Below are positions 47,624-59,700 of a DNA stretch of 64,000 nucleotides, piece after piece. This stretch comes from Rutidosis leptorrhynchoides (taxonomy: Eukaryota; Streptophyta; Magnoliopsida; Asterales; Asteraceae): contig NC_092337.1 of NCBI RefSeq assembly GCF_046630445.1, forward strand, positions 356,492,001-356,556,000. Reading direction: 5' to 3'. The notes under the pieces were generated by a model. That model did no database searches and was not told the DNA's origin. It was given only the letters and a program-made list of their open reading frames with translations. Every line of letters begins with the position of its first letter. Within the stretch, counting starts at the first letter, position 1. Made by a program: the position numbers and the translations under genes.

Positions 47624-48214
47624 CAATAGCGGAAGCTCTTAATAATCACCTGAGAATAAACATGCTTAAAACGTCAACAAAATTGTTGGTGAGTTATAGG
47701 TTTAACCTACATATTATCAAATCATAATAATAGACCACAAGATTTCATTTTTATAACACATCTCATATCAGGCATTTCGCAAACTTCATAGAGATAAAAA
47801 TCATTCATATGTTGAACACCTGGTAACCGACCTTAACAAGATGCATATAGAATATCCCCATCATTCCGGAACTCTCATCGGATATGATAAATCGAAGTAC
47901 TAAAGCATCAGTAACTCAGATGAGGCTTGTTGGGCCAAATAGATCTATCTTTAGGATTCGCGTCAATTATGGGCCATTTCCCTAATTCTTAGGCTACCAA
48001 GCTAAAAAGGGGCATATTCGGTTCGATAATCCAACATAGAAAGTATTTTCAATTACTTGTGTCTATTTTGTAAAACATTTATAAAATCGCATGTATTCTC
48101 ATACCAAAAAGAATAATAGATTTTAAAAGTGGGACTATAACTCACTTTCACAGATTTTTACTTCGTCGGGAAGTAAGACTTGGCCACTGGTCGATTCACG
48201 AACCTATAACAATA

Positions 48215-48218
<4 letters not shown>

Positions 48219-48287
<69 letters not shown>
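48219..48287. repeat. (TA)n microsatellite
   Basis: About 69 bases of alternating T and A in the Tekay LTR. Confidence 0.97.
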
Positions 48288-48289
<2 letters not shown>

Positions 48290-50825
48290 AAGTATGTTCA
48301 AAATATATTTACAACATTTTTAATACGTTTTAATGTTTTAAGTTTATTAAGTCAGCTGTCCTCGTTAGTAACCTACAACTAGTTGTCCATAGTTAGATGT
48401 ACAGAAATAAATCGATATATATTATCTTGGATCAATCCACGACCCAGTGTATACACGTCTCAGGCTAGATCACAACTCAAAGTATATATATTTTTGGAAT
48501 CAACCTCAACCCTGTATAGCTAACTCCAACATTACTGCATATAGAGTGTCTATGGTTGTTCTAAATAATATATATATATACATGGGTCGATATGATATGT
48601 CAAAACATTTGCATACGTGTCTATGGTATTCCAAGATTACATAATATATTAGAATACATGTAATACAATATAAGTTAGCTAGGATATGATTAATATAGAT
48701 TTGTTACCAATTTTCACGTAGCTACAACAAGAAAAATTATCCAATCTTGTTTTACCCATAACTTCTTCGTATTAAATCCGTTTTGAGTGTTTCAAGTTGC
48801 TATGGTTTCATATTGAACTTAAGTTTATGAATCTAAACAGAAAAAGTATAATTTTATAGTCAGAAATACAGGTTACAAGTCGTTTTTGTAAAGGTAGTCA
48901 TTTTAGTCGAAAAAACGACGTCTAGATGACCATTTTGGAAAACATACTTCTACTTTGAGTTTAACAATGATTTTTGGATATAGTTTCATGTTCATAAGAA
49001 AAATTATTTTCCCAGAAGAACAAATTTTAAATCAAGTTTATCATAGTTTTTAATTAACTAACCCAAAACAGCCCGCGGTGTTACTACGACGGCGTATATC
49101 CGGTTTTACGGTGTTTTTCGTGTTTCCCGATTTTAAATCATTAAGTTAGCATATAATATAGATATAGAACATGTGTTTAGTTGATTTTAAAAGTCAAGTT
49201 AGAAGGATTAACTTTTGTTTGCGAACAAGTTTAGAATTAACTAAACTATGTTCTAGTGATTTCAAGTTAAAACCTTCGAATAAGGTAGTTTTATATATAT
49301 GAATCGAATGATGCTATGAACATCATTACTACCTCAAGTTTAGTAGATAAACCTAATGGAAGTGATAAGAAATGATCTAGCTTCAAAGGATCTTGGATGG
49401 CTTGAAAGTTCTTGAAGCAGAATCATGACACGAAAACAATTTCAAGTAAGATTATCACTCGAATTAAGATAGTTATAGTTATAAGAATTGAATCAAAGTT
49501 TGTATATGAGTATTACCTTGATTTAGAATGATATCTTACTATAAAAAACAAGGATTTCTTGAGGTTTTATGATCACTTTACAAGATTTGAAGTGAGCTAG
49601 TAAACTTGGAAGTATTCTTGATTTTATGAAACTAGAACTTGTAGAATTTATGAAGAACACTTAGAACTTGAAGATAGAACTTGAGAGAGATCACTTAGAT
49701 GAAGAAAATTGAAGAATGAAAGTGTTTGTAGGTGTTTTTGGTCATTGGTATATGGATTAGATATAAAGGATGTGTAATTTTGTTTACATGTAAATAAGTC
49801 ATGAATGATTACTAATATTTTTGTAATTTTATGAGATATTTCATGCTAGTTTCCAAATGATGGTTCCCACATGTGTTATGTGACTCACATGAGCTGCTAT
49901 GAGCTGATTATTGGAGTGTATATACCAATAGTACATACATCTAAAAGCTGTGTATTGTACGAGTATGAATACGGGTGCATACGAGTAGAATTGTTGATGA
50001 AACTGAACGAGGATGTAATTGTAAGCATTTTTGTTAAGTAGAAGTATTTTGATAAGTGTCTTGAATTCTTTCAAAAGTGTATGAATACATATTAAAACAC
50101 TACATGTATATACATTTTAACTGAGTCGTTAAGTCATCGTTAGTCGTTACATGTAAATGTTGTTTTGAAACCTTTAGGTTAACGATCTTGTTAAATGTTG
50201 TTAACCCATTGTTTATTATATCTAAAGAGATGTTAAATTATTACATTATCATGATATTATGATATATTAATATATCTTAGTATGATATATATACAGTTAA
50301 ATGTTGTTACAACGATAATCGTTACATATATGCCTCGTTTCGAAATTCTTAAGTTAGTAGTCTTGTTTTACATATGTAGTTCATTGTTAACACACATAAT
50401 GATATACTTAATTATAATTTTATCATGTTAAACATAGTGTATCAATATCTTAATATGATTCATATGTATTTAGTAAGACGTTGTTATAACGATAATCGTT
50501 ATATATATCGTTTCGAGTTTCTTAATTCAATAAACTCATTTTTATGTATATCACTCATTGTTAATATACTTAGTGAGATACTTACTTATCATAATCTCAT
50601 GTTAACCATATATATATCCATATATATACCATCATGTAGTTTTTACAAATTTTTAACGTTCGTGAATCGCCGGTCAATTTGGGTGGTCAATTGTCTATAT
50701 GAAGCACATTTCAAATCATCAAGTCTTAACAAGTTTGATTGCTTAACATGTTGAAAACATTTAATCATGTAAATATACCAATTTCATTTAATATATATAA
50801 ACATGGAAAAGTTCGGGTCACTACA

Positions 50826-51256
50826 GTACCTACCCGTTAAATAAATTTCGTCCCGAAATTTTAAGCTGTTGAAGGTGTTGACGAATCTTCTGGAAATAGG
50901 TACGGGTATTTCAGCTTCATTTGATCTTCACGATCCCAGGTGAACTCAGGTCCCCTACGAGTATTCCATCGAACCTTGACGATCGGTATCTTATTTTGCT
51001 TGAGCCTTTTAACCTCACGATCCATTATCTCGACGGGTTCTTCAATGAATTGTAGTTTTTCATTGATTTTAATTTTGCCTAAAGGAATAGTGAGATCTTC
51101 TCTGGCTAAGCACTTCTTCAAATTCGAGACGTGAAAGGTATTATGTACATTGGCGAGTTGTTGAGGTAATTCAAGTCGGTAGGCTACTGGTCCGACACGA
51201 TCTAAAATCTTGAATGGTCCAATGTATCTTGGATTTAGTTTCCCCCGTTTACCAAA
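50826..51256 (-). pseudogene. Tekay integrase tail with chromodomain-like end
   Basis: After the nonsense codon at about 51254 the minus-strand frame continues: [32 protein letters not shown], then [20 protein letters not shown] and [17 protein letters not shown]. This is the short chromodomain-type C-terminus of Tekay/Del integrases, proposed to guide integration to heterochromatin. The stop of this frame lies near 50861, followed by the polypurine tract. Confidence 0.8.
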
Positions 51257-52735
51257 TCAAACAACGCCTTTCCAAGGCGAAACCTTAAGCATGACCATCT
51301 CCCCAATTTCAAATTCTATATCTTTCCTTTTAATGTCCGCGTAGCTCTTTTGTCGACTCTGAGCAGTTTTCAACCGTTGTTGAATTTGGATGATTTTCTC
51401 TGTAGTTTCTTGGATTATCTCCGGACCCGTAATCTGTCTATCCCCCAATTCATTCCAACAAATTGGAGATCTGCACTTTCTACCATAAAGTGCTTGGAAC
51501 GGTGCCATTTCGATACTCGAGTGGTAACTGTTGTTGTAGGAAAATTCTGCTAATAGTAGATGTCGATCCCAACCATTTCCAAAATCAATAACACATGCTT
51601 GTAGCATGTCTTCAAGAGTCTGTATCGTCCTTTCGCTCTGCCCATCGGTTTGTGGATGATAGGCAGTACTCATGTCTAGACGAGTTCCCGATGCTTGTTG
51701 TAATGTCTGCCAAAACCTTGAAACAAATCTGCCATCTCTATCAGAGATAATAGAGATTGGTATTCCATGTCTAGAGACAACTTCCTTCAAGTATAATCTC
51801 GCCAACTTCTCCATTTTATCATCTTCTCTCATTGGCAGAAAGTGTGCTGACTTGGTGAGATGATCGACTATTACCCAAACAGTATCATAACCGCTTGCAG
51901 CCCTTGGCAATTTAGTAATGAAATCCATGGTAATGTTTTCCCATTTCCATTCTGGGATTTCGGGTTGTTGAAGTAGACCTGATGGTTTCTGATGTTCAGC
52001 TTTGACCTTAGAATACGTCAAACATTCTCCTACGTATCTAGCAATATTGGCTTTCATACCCGGCCACCAAAAGTGTTTCTTGAGATCTTTGTACATCTTC
52101 CCCGCTCCGGGATGTATTGAATATCTGGTTTTATGTGCTTCCTTAAGTACCTTTTCTCTCACATCTCCAAACTTTGGTACCCAAATTCTTTCAGCCCTAT
52201 ACCGGGTTCCGTCTTCCCGAATATTAAGATGTTTCTCCGATCCTTTGGGTATTTCATTCTTCAACTTTCCTTCTTTTACAACTCCCTGTTGCGCCTCCTT
52301 TATTTGAGTAGTAAGATTAGTACGAATAATTATATTCATAGCTTTTACCCGCATTGGTTCTCTATCCTTTCTACTCAAAGCGTCGGATACTACATTTGCC
52401 TTCCCCGGGTGGTAACGAATCTCGAAATCGTAATCATTCAATAACTCAATCCACCTACGCTGCCTCATGTTCAGTTGTTTCTGATTAAATATATGTTGGA
52501 GACTTTTGTGGTCGGTATATATGATACTTTTGACCCCATATAAGTAGTGCCTCCAAGTCTTTAATGCAAAAACAACAGCGCCCAATTCCAAATCGTGAGT
52601 CGTATAATTTTGCTCGTTAATCTTCAATTGTCTGGACGCATAAGCAATTACCTTCGTTCGTTGCATTAATACACAATCGAGGCCTTGCTTTGAGGCATCA
52701 CAATATATCACAAAATCATCATTCCCTTCAGGCAA
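51257..52735 (-). pseudogene. Tekay RNase H and integrase
   Basis: 492 open codons. RNase [19 protein letters not shown], then [11 protein letters not shown] and VSDALSR. Integrase: zinc-finger histidines in [19 protein letters not shown], first D in MDFITKLP, second D in SDRDGRF and E in GQSERTIQ. The second pair of the HHCC finger reads ECLTYSKVK, so one of its two cysteines is lost. The frame ends in a premature stop at 51254-51256 before the chromodomain part. Confidence 0.88.
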
Positions 52736-53302
52736 TGACTATATAGGTGTCGTAGTTAACTTTTTCTTCAACAATTGAAACGCTTTCTCCTACTCATCCT
52801 TCCATTCAAATTTCTTCCCTTTATGCGTTAATGCAGTCAAGGGTTTTGCTATTTTGGAAAAATCTTGGATGAACCTTCTGTAGTAACCAGCCAGTCCTAA
52901 AAATTAGCGTATATGCTTCGGAGTTTTCGGGGTTTCCCACTTTTCAACGGTTTCAATCTTTGCCGGATCCACTTGAATACCTTCTTTTTTCACTATGTGA
53001 CCGAGGAATTGAACTTGTTCCAACCAAAATGTACACTTTGAAAACTTAGCGTACAGTTTTTCTTTCCTCAACAACTCTAGCACTTTTCTCAAATGTTCTT
53101 CGTGCTCTTGATCATTCTTTGACTAAATAAGTATGTCATCGATAAAAAGAATGACAAACTTGTCAAGGTATGGTCCACACACTCGGTTCATGAGGTTCAT
53201 GAACACATCTGGTGTGTTAGTCAACCCAAACGGCATAACCATAAACTCGTAATGACCGTAACGCGTCCTGAAAGCAGTCTTTGGAATATCATCCTCCTTC
53301 AC
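52736..53302 (-). pseudogene. Tekay reverse transcriptase, C-terminal part
   Basis: Readable on the minus strand: [20 protein letters not shown], then FIDDILI directly followed by a stop where the family has a tyrosine, then KLYAKFSKCTFWLEQVQFLG. Further stops follow (about 52740 and 52900). The domain is severed at 53302 by the LTR of Athila copy B. The catalytic DD pair itself is retained. Confidence 0.83.
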
Positions 53303-55307
53303 TGATAATGCTAAAAACGAACATATATTTCATAGCATTATTCCTCAAGAAATACAAGCTTTTAGTTGCAATTGTCCTATTTACAAGTGATATTCATTTA
53401 AATAATAAAAGGTGAAGACAAAAGACAGATTCGACGAATTGAAGACGCAAACGACCAAAAAGCTCAAAAGTACAAAATACAATCAATGAGGTTCCAATTA
53501 TTGATAAGAAACGTCTCAAAATTACAAGAGTACAAGATTCAAAACGAAAAGTACAAGATATTAAATTTTACGCAAGGACATTCGAAAATCCGGAACCGGG
53601 ACCAGAGTCAACTCTCAACGCTCGACGCAACGGACTAAAAATTACAAGTCAACTATGCATATGAATATAATATAATATATAATTAATTCTTAAAATTAAT
53701 ATATATATATTATATTATATTTAAATAAACGTCGGCAGAAGAAAACAACAAAAAGTGGCTCTCCCCAGCTGGCCATGCGATCGCATGGCCTGGATGGCAT
53801 AAATCCATGCGATCGCATGAGCCCCTTTTCCAGATTACAGGCCTATAAAAATCGAGCTTTGGTGCACCATTTTTCCATCCATAATATCAATCTCTCTATC
53901 TATATACGTAGTATATATTTATATTTATATTTTAATTTTAATTTTAATTTTAATTCTAATAATAAGGGTATGTTAGCGAATGTTGTAAGGGTGTAAATCG
54001 AAATTCTGTCCGTGTAACGCTACGCTATTTTTAATCATTGTAAGTTATGTTTAACCTTTTTAATTTAATGTCTCGTAGCTAAGTTATTATTATGCTTATT
54101 TAATCTGAAGTAATCATGATGTTGGGCTAAAAATATTAAAATTGGGTAATTGGGCTTTGTACCATAATTGGGGTTTGGACAAAAGAACGACACTTGTGGA
54201 AATTAGACTATGGGCTATTAATGGGCTTTATATTTGTTTAACTAAATGATAGTTTGTTAATGTTAATATAAAGATTTACAATTGGACGTTCCTATAAATA
54301 ACCATATACACTCGATCGGACACGATGGGTGGGGTATTTATATGTACGAATAATCGTTCATTTAACCGGACACGGGAATGGATTAATAGCCACTAGAATT
54401 ATTAAAACAGGGGTGAAATTATGTACAAGGACACTTGGCATAATTGATAACAAAGTATTAAAACCTTGGGTTACACTCAGTCGACATCCTGGTGTAATTA
54501 TTAAACAAAGTATTAAAATCTTGTTACAGTTTAAGTCCCCAATTAGTTGGAATATTTAAACTTCGGGTATAAGGATAATTTGACGAGGACACTCGCACTT
54601 TATATTTATGACTGATGGACTGTTATGGACAAAAACCAGACGGACATATTAAATAATCCAGGACAAAGGACAATTAACCCATGGGCATAAAACTAAAATC
54701 AACACGTCAAACATCATGATTACGGAAAGTTTAAATAAGCATAATTCTTTTATTTCATATTTAATTTCCTTTATTTTATATTTAATTGCACTTCTAATTA
54801 TCGCACTTTTATTTATTGTTATTATATTTAAGTGCAATTTTAATTATCGTACTTTTTAATTATCGCAAGTTTATTTTATCGCACTTTTATTTATCGCAAT
54901 TTCATTATCGTTATTTACTTTACGCTTTAAATTAAGTCTTTTATTTATTTAATATTTTACATTTTGTTTTAACTGCGACTAAAGTTTTAAAATCGACAAA
55001 CCGGTCATTAAACGGTAAAAACCCCCCTTTAAAATAATAATATTACTTATATATATATATTCGTATTTTTATAAATTAAACTAATATAGCGTTAAGCTTT
55101 GTTTAAAGATTTTCCCTGTGGAACGAACCGGACTTACTAAAAACTACACTACTGTACGATTAGGTACACTGTCTATAAGTGTTGTAGCAAGGTTTAAGTA
55201 TATCCATTCAATAAATAAATAAATATCTTGAGTAAAATTGTATCGTATTTAATAGTATTTCCTGCTAAAATTTAATAGTATTTTATACCCCTTAGCTTTA
55301 ACCATCA
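53303..55307 (+). repeat. 5' LTR of Athila copy B
   Basis: A 2,005-bp LTR, TGATAATGCTAAAAACG to TTAACCATCA. TATA box at 53844-53850, preceded by the twin dyads. It aligns with the LTR at 12192-14185 over most of its length, and inverted with 22796-24834. Confidence 0.94.
53771..53819. promoter_or_regulatory. Twin-dyad module in LTR promoter, GCGATCGC type
   Basis: A perfect 20-bp palindrome, GGCCATGCGATCGCATGGCC (53771-53790, centre 53780.5), and CATGCGATCGCATG (53806-53819, centre 53812.5), 32 bp apart. TATA starts 31.5 bp after the second centre. Confidence 0.83.
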
Positions 55308-55315
55308 AGTATTTT

Positions 55316-55333
55316 TGACGCCGCTGCCGGGGA
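55316..55333 (+). promoter_or_regulatory. Athila primer binding site (tRNA-Asp type)
   Basis: TGACGCCGCTGCCGGGGA lies eight bases after the LTR. It resembles the tRNA-Asp-complementary site known from Athila elements, with apparent point changes. Confidence 0.75.
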
Positions 55334-56718
55334 GCCATCTAGCTTAAAAGCCGGAAGCGCAACGCTAATATAAAAAAAAAATACGCTTTTGTAAAAATAC
55401 GTTTTAATATATTCGAAAATATAAAAAGAAAACAAAAATATATATATTTTTAAAAGTTTGTTAAATATTTAAGTTCTATAAAAGTTTATTTATCTTTATT
55501 TTATAAAAATATAAGTTTTATTTAATTTATATAAATATATTACATAAATATATAAAACAGAAAATTCAACACATCAAAAAAAAAAATAAATAAAAACACT
55601 CGAGTCTGGTACTGTAGCAGCCCACTCTGTGGCCCGAAACCCTAGCCCATGCGATCGCATGGCTGGATAACTTATGACTCATGCGATCGCATGAGCCCTT
55701 CTGACACACCACAGTTGACTGAGTACTGCATTAATTACGGTTTATAATTATTATTATTATATTTAAACCCTAATTAGGTTAGATTTGTTAAATATTTAAT
55801 TTAGTTATTTATTTAATTTGTATTTTTAAGTTTAATTAGTTTTATAAAATATAAAATTAATAGTTTTATAAAATAAATAATATAAAAATAATATTTTTAT
55901 AAAAATTGTACTTTTTACAGCTTTTAGTATATTTTTATATTTTATCCCTTTTTAATTGTTTTAGCGTAACTTTTGTAATTTTTGCTCGTATTTATTTTTA
56001 ATTCATAGTTTTTGCCATAGTTATTTTTATTTCTAGATTTTTAGGCTTTGCCGTAAAATCTCTTAAGTGCTTTTTCTTTAGACTAAGATTTAAGTGCTTT
56101 AGAATTCTGCGACGTTTTTTTTTAAGTTTTAATACCTTTTTGAGATATTGCCATTTGGGATATAGTTTTTCCTGTAAGCTTTAATATTTTTAGACACCTT
56201 TTACCTATGTATCAATTATCATTCCAATTAGTAATCTCAATTTGCGATTATAATTTTAAGTTAGTGATAGTAATAAGGTTGGGTTAGTCGAGTTTTTTTA
56301 AAGTTTTATAGTCATTTTTTTTTCTTTCTTATTTTTCGACGCCTTTTAATTTTTCGATATTTTCTTTTACGACTTTTTTCGACGCGCTCTTTTTCTTTCT
56401 TATTTCTCGTCATTCTAGTTTTTAGGACTTAGAATTTTTTCTACTTCTTATCTATACTTCTTAAAATTACGAATATTTATTTTAAGTGGTTAAATTGATA
56501 GACATCAAAATTTTCTGGTTCGTAGTAATAGTTGGATTTGTACGTGGACCGGGTTATTGGAGCCAAACAGTCCTCAATTATATTGAGACCAAACGAATCT
56601 TGCCCCTCTGCTGCATCTTTTGGCTATTCGAAACCTGGGCAAAATCAGAAAAGTCTATTAATTGGATAACTTATATAATTTTTTCTTTCCTTTTAAAAAC
56701 TAATAGGATATTCAGTGA
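55334..56718 (+). other. Leader of Athila copy B, with a twin-dyad module
   Basis: About 1.4 kb of untranslated AT-rich sequence before gag. The only structured feature is the dyad pair at 55647-55695. T-rich tracts near 56300-56460 could be splice or branch context, but no defined intron was identified. Confidence 0.65.
55647..55695. promoter_or_regulatory. Twin-dyad module in leader, GCGATCGC type
   Basis: CCATGCGATCGCATGG (centre 55654.5) and CTCATGCGATCGCATGAG (55678-55695, centre 55686.5), both perfect and 32 bp apart. Confidence 0.83.
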
Positions 56719-59700
56719 ATGCACCGAGCGAGACGTTCACCACCTTTTGTACGTTCACCACCTGTAACTAGATCAAGACATCTAGCAAATATTATCGCCG
56801 TTGATTTTCCTTTAGAATCATCATCCAGTCGACCAAGTACTCCAATTCAAATTTCCGATAATCCATTTTTTGAACCCGACCTCACAATTGAGAATCCGGA
56901 TAATATTCAGGGACAATTCATAGATCCTGAACCATTAAATTTTCCTCCGGAACCACCAATCATTCAAACAGAGATTGTTGAGGAACGAACCATTAAATCA
57001 GAATCCTCTAGTGATTCGGATTCAACAAATTCAATCATGGAAAATCTGGAACCTTTAAGTATGGAAGACCGAATGAGAGCTAAACGCACTGGCCAAGGTC
57101 ACGCAATTACTCATCCATACATTAATGCGCTAGATTATGAAATCAAAGGACAAATTCTACATATGGTGACTAATCATTGCCAATTTAGTGGTGCGCCGAA
57201 GGAAGATCCAAATGAACATCTTCGTACCTTTAATAGGATCTGCACACTATTTAAAATAAGAGAAGTTGAAGATGAACAGATATATCTCATGTTATTTCCC
57301 TGGACTTTAAAGGGAGAAGCCAAAGATTGGTTGGAATCGTTACCTAAAGGGGCGATCGATACATGGGACGTTTTAGTTGCAAAATTTCTTAAACAATTCT
57401 TTCCGGCATCTAAAGCCGTAAGACTTCAAGGAGAAATTGTTACGTTCACACAGAAGCCAAATGAAACTCTATATGAGGCGTGGACAAGATTTGAAAAGTT
57501 ATTAAGAGGATGTCCGCAACATGGTTTAGATACCTGTCAAATAGTACAAATATTCTACCAAGGATGCGACATCACTACAAGGAAAGACATAGATATTGCA
57601 GCTGGTGGTTCCATTATGAAGAAAACCGAAACTGATGCTTACAAAATTATTGATAACACTGCTTTCCACTCACATGAGTGGCACCAAGAAAAAGATATCG
57701 TTAGATCATCTAAAGCAGCTAGAGCCGATTCTAGCCATGACTTAGATTCCATTTCTGCAAAGATAGATGCTGTCGAGAGACGAATGGAAAAGATGACTAA
57801 AGATATCCACTCAATACGAATTAGTTGTGAGCAGTGTGGAGGAACACATTTGACAAAAGATTGTCTTAGTATTGAATTAACAATGGAACAAAGAGAGAAT
57901 GTTTCATATCTAAACCAAAGGCCTGGAAATAATTAACAGAATAATTATCAACCGCCAAGACCGATTTACAATCAAAATCAGAATTATAACCGAAATATTC
58001 CATACAACAACCAACAAGGTCCTAGCAATCAACAAGTATCCAATAATACTTACAATCAGCAAAGACCTAATTTTCAAAACAAACCACCACAAACCGATGA
58101 TAAAAAGCCGAATTTAGAAGATATGATGACGAAGCTAGTTGAAACTCAAACGCAGTTTTTCACATCTCAAAAACAAACTAATGAACAAAATGCTCAAGCA
58201 TTTAGAAATCAACAAGCTTCTATTCAAAACTTAGAACAAGAAGTAAGTAACCTAGCAAGGTTAATTGGTGAAAGAAAACCGGAAAGTCTACCTAGTGATA
58301 CAAATGCTAACCCCCGGAATGAAACAGCTAAAACCATTACCACAAGAAGTGGTACAACACTTAAACCACCTGAAATACCTGTAACTTCTGATGAAGCTAT
58401 TCCTACTCCACAAGAACCACAACCTGAACAAGATAAGGAAAAAGAACCGGTAGTTCAAAAGGTTAATGAAGATAACACAGCTAAGGATAAACCTTATGTT
58501 AAACCATACCAACCACCACTTCCTTACCCAAGTAAAATGAAAAAAGAGAAACTTGAAGCCGAGCAATCCAAATTCTTGGATATGTTTAAACAGATAAATG
58601 TAAATCTTCCTTTCATTGATGTGATTTCAGGAATGCCTAGATATGCTAAATTTCTAAAAGATCTAATCTCGAATAGAAAGAAAATGGAAGAACTCTCAGC
58701 TGTTACTATGAATGCTAATTGTTCAGCAGTGCTGTTGAATAAGATACCAGAAAAACTATCTGATCCAGGAAGTTTCACAATTCCATGTTTTCTGGGTAGT
58801 CTTAGTTCAACAGAAGCATTGGCAGACTTAGGTGCTAGTATAAATTTAATGCCGTTTTCACTATACACTAAACTAGACCTTGGAGAATTGAAACCAACAA
58901 GAATAAGCATACAACTAGCCGATCGATCAATAAAATATCCTAGAGGGATAATGGAGAATATGCTAGTTAAAGTTGATACTTTAGTATTTCCAGTAGATTT
59001 TGTTGTTCTGGACATGGAAGAAGATTCTCAAGTTCCTCTCATATTAGGAAGACCATTCTTAAATACGGCTAAAGCAATGATAGATGTGTTCGGTAAGAAA
59101 TTGACCCTAAGCATAGAGGACGAGAGTGTTACCTTTTCAGTTGATAGAGCAATGCAACAACCGCAATCTGCAGATGATACATGTTATTATATTCAAACTA
59201 TAGATTCACATGCAGAATTGTTAGAAGAATTTCCAGAATTACAAGGAACAGGAGAATGTTCTTTAGGAGAAGGAACTAAACAAATTGATGAAGCTGAAAT
59301 GTTAGCTACACATATAGCTAATGGATATGAACCAACAACAAAAGAAATTCAGATGCTAAAAGAAGAAGACAGATATCGATATAAATCATCGATAGAAGAA
59401 CCTCCGAAATTAGAGTTAAAGCCACTTCCAAACCATTGGGAATACGCTTATTTACATGGTGAATCTGAATTACCTGTAATAATATCGTCTTCTCTTACTA
59501 AAAATGAGAAATCACAACTCATTTCTGTGTTGAAAGCTCATAAACCAGCCATTGCATGGAAGATTCATGATATTAAAGGAATAAGTCCTTCGTATTGCAC
59601 ACATAAAATCCTTATGGAAGAAGGTCATAAAATGTATGTGCAACGCCAACGAAGACTAAATCCGAATATGCAAGATGTAGTTAAAAAAGAAATTACTAAA

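Larger units (their letters stand above)
44714..50825 (-). repeat. 3' LTR of the Tekay element with a nested solo LTR
   Basis: About 3.5 kb of LTR proper in two parts, 44714-45012 and 47624-50825, around the insertion at 45013-47623. Contains a (TA)n microsatellite at 48219-48287. No partner LTR is in the window; the ends were set from the adjoining purine tract and the TG..CA rule. Confidence 0.78.
44714..53302 (-). mobile_element. Tekay-type chromovirus (gypsy), 3' LTR and part of pol
   Basis: The minus strand has part of RT, RNase H, integrase, a chromodomain-type tail, the purine tract AACGGGTAGGTAC and a 3' LTR starting TGTAGTGACCCGAAC (50825) and ending ACGGGACATTTCA (44714). The LTR is enlarged by a nested solo LTR. 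Upstream pol is severed at 53302 by Athila copy B. The rest lies right of the window. Confidence 0.85.

Noticed and set aside
53773..53819. Palindromes as part of a CRISPR array or bacterial operator
   Set aside because: They occur as pairs at several places of plant retrotransposons, with no array of spacers.
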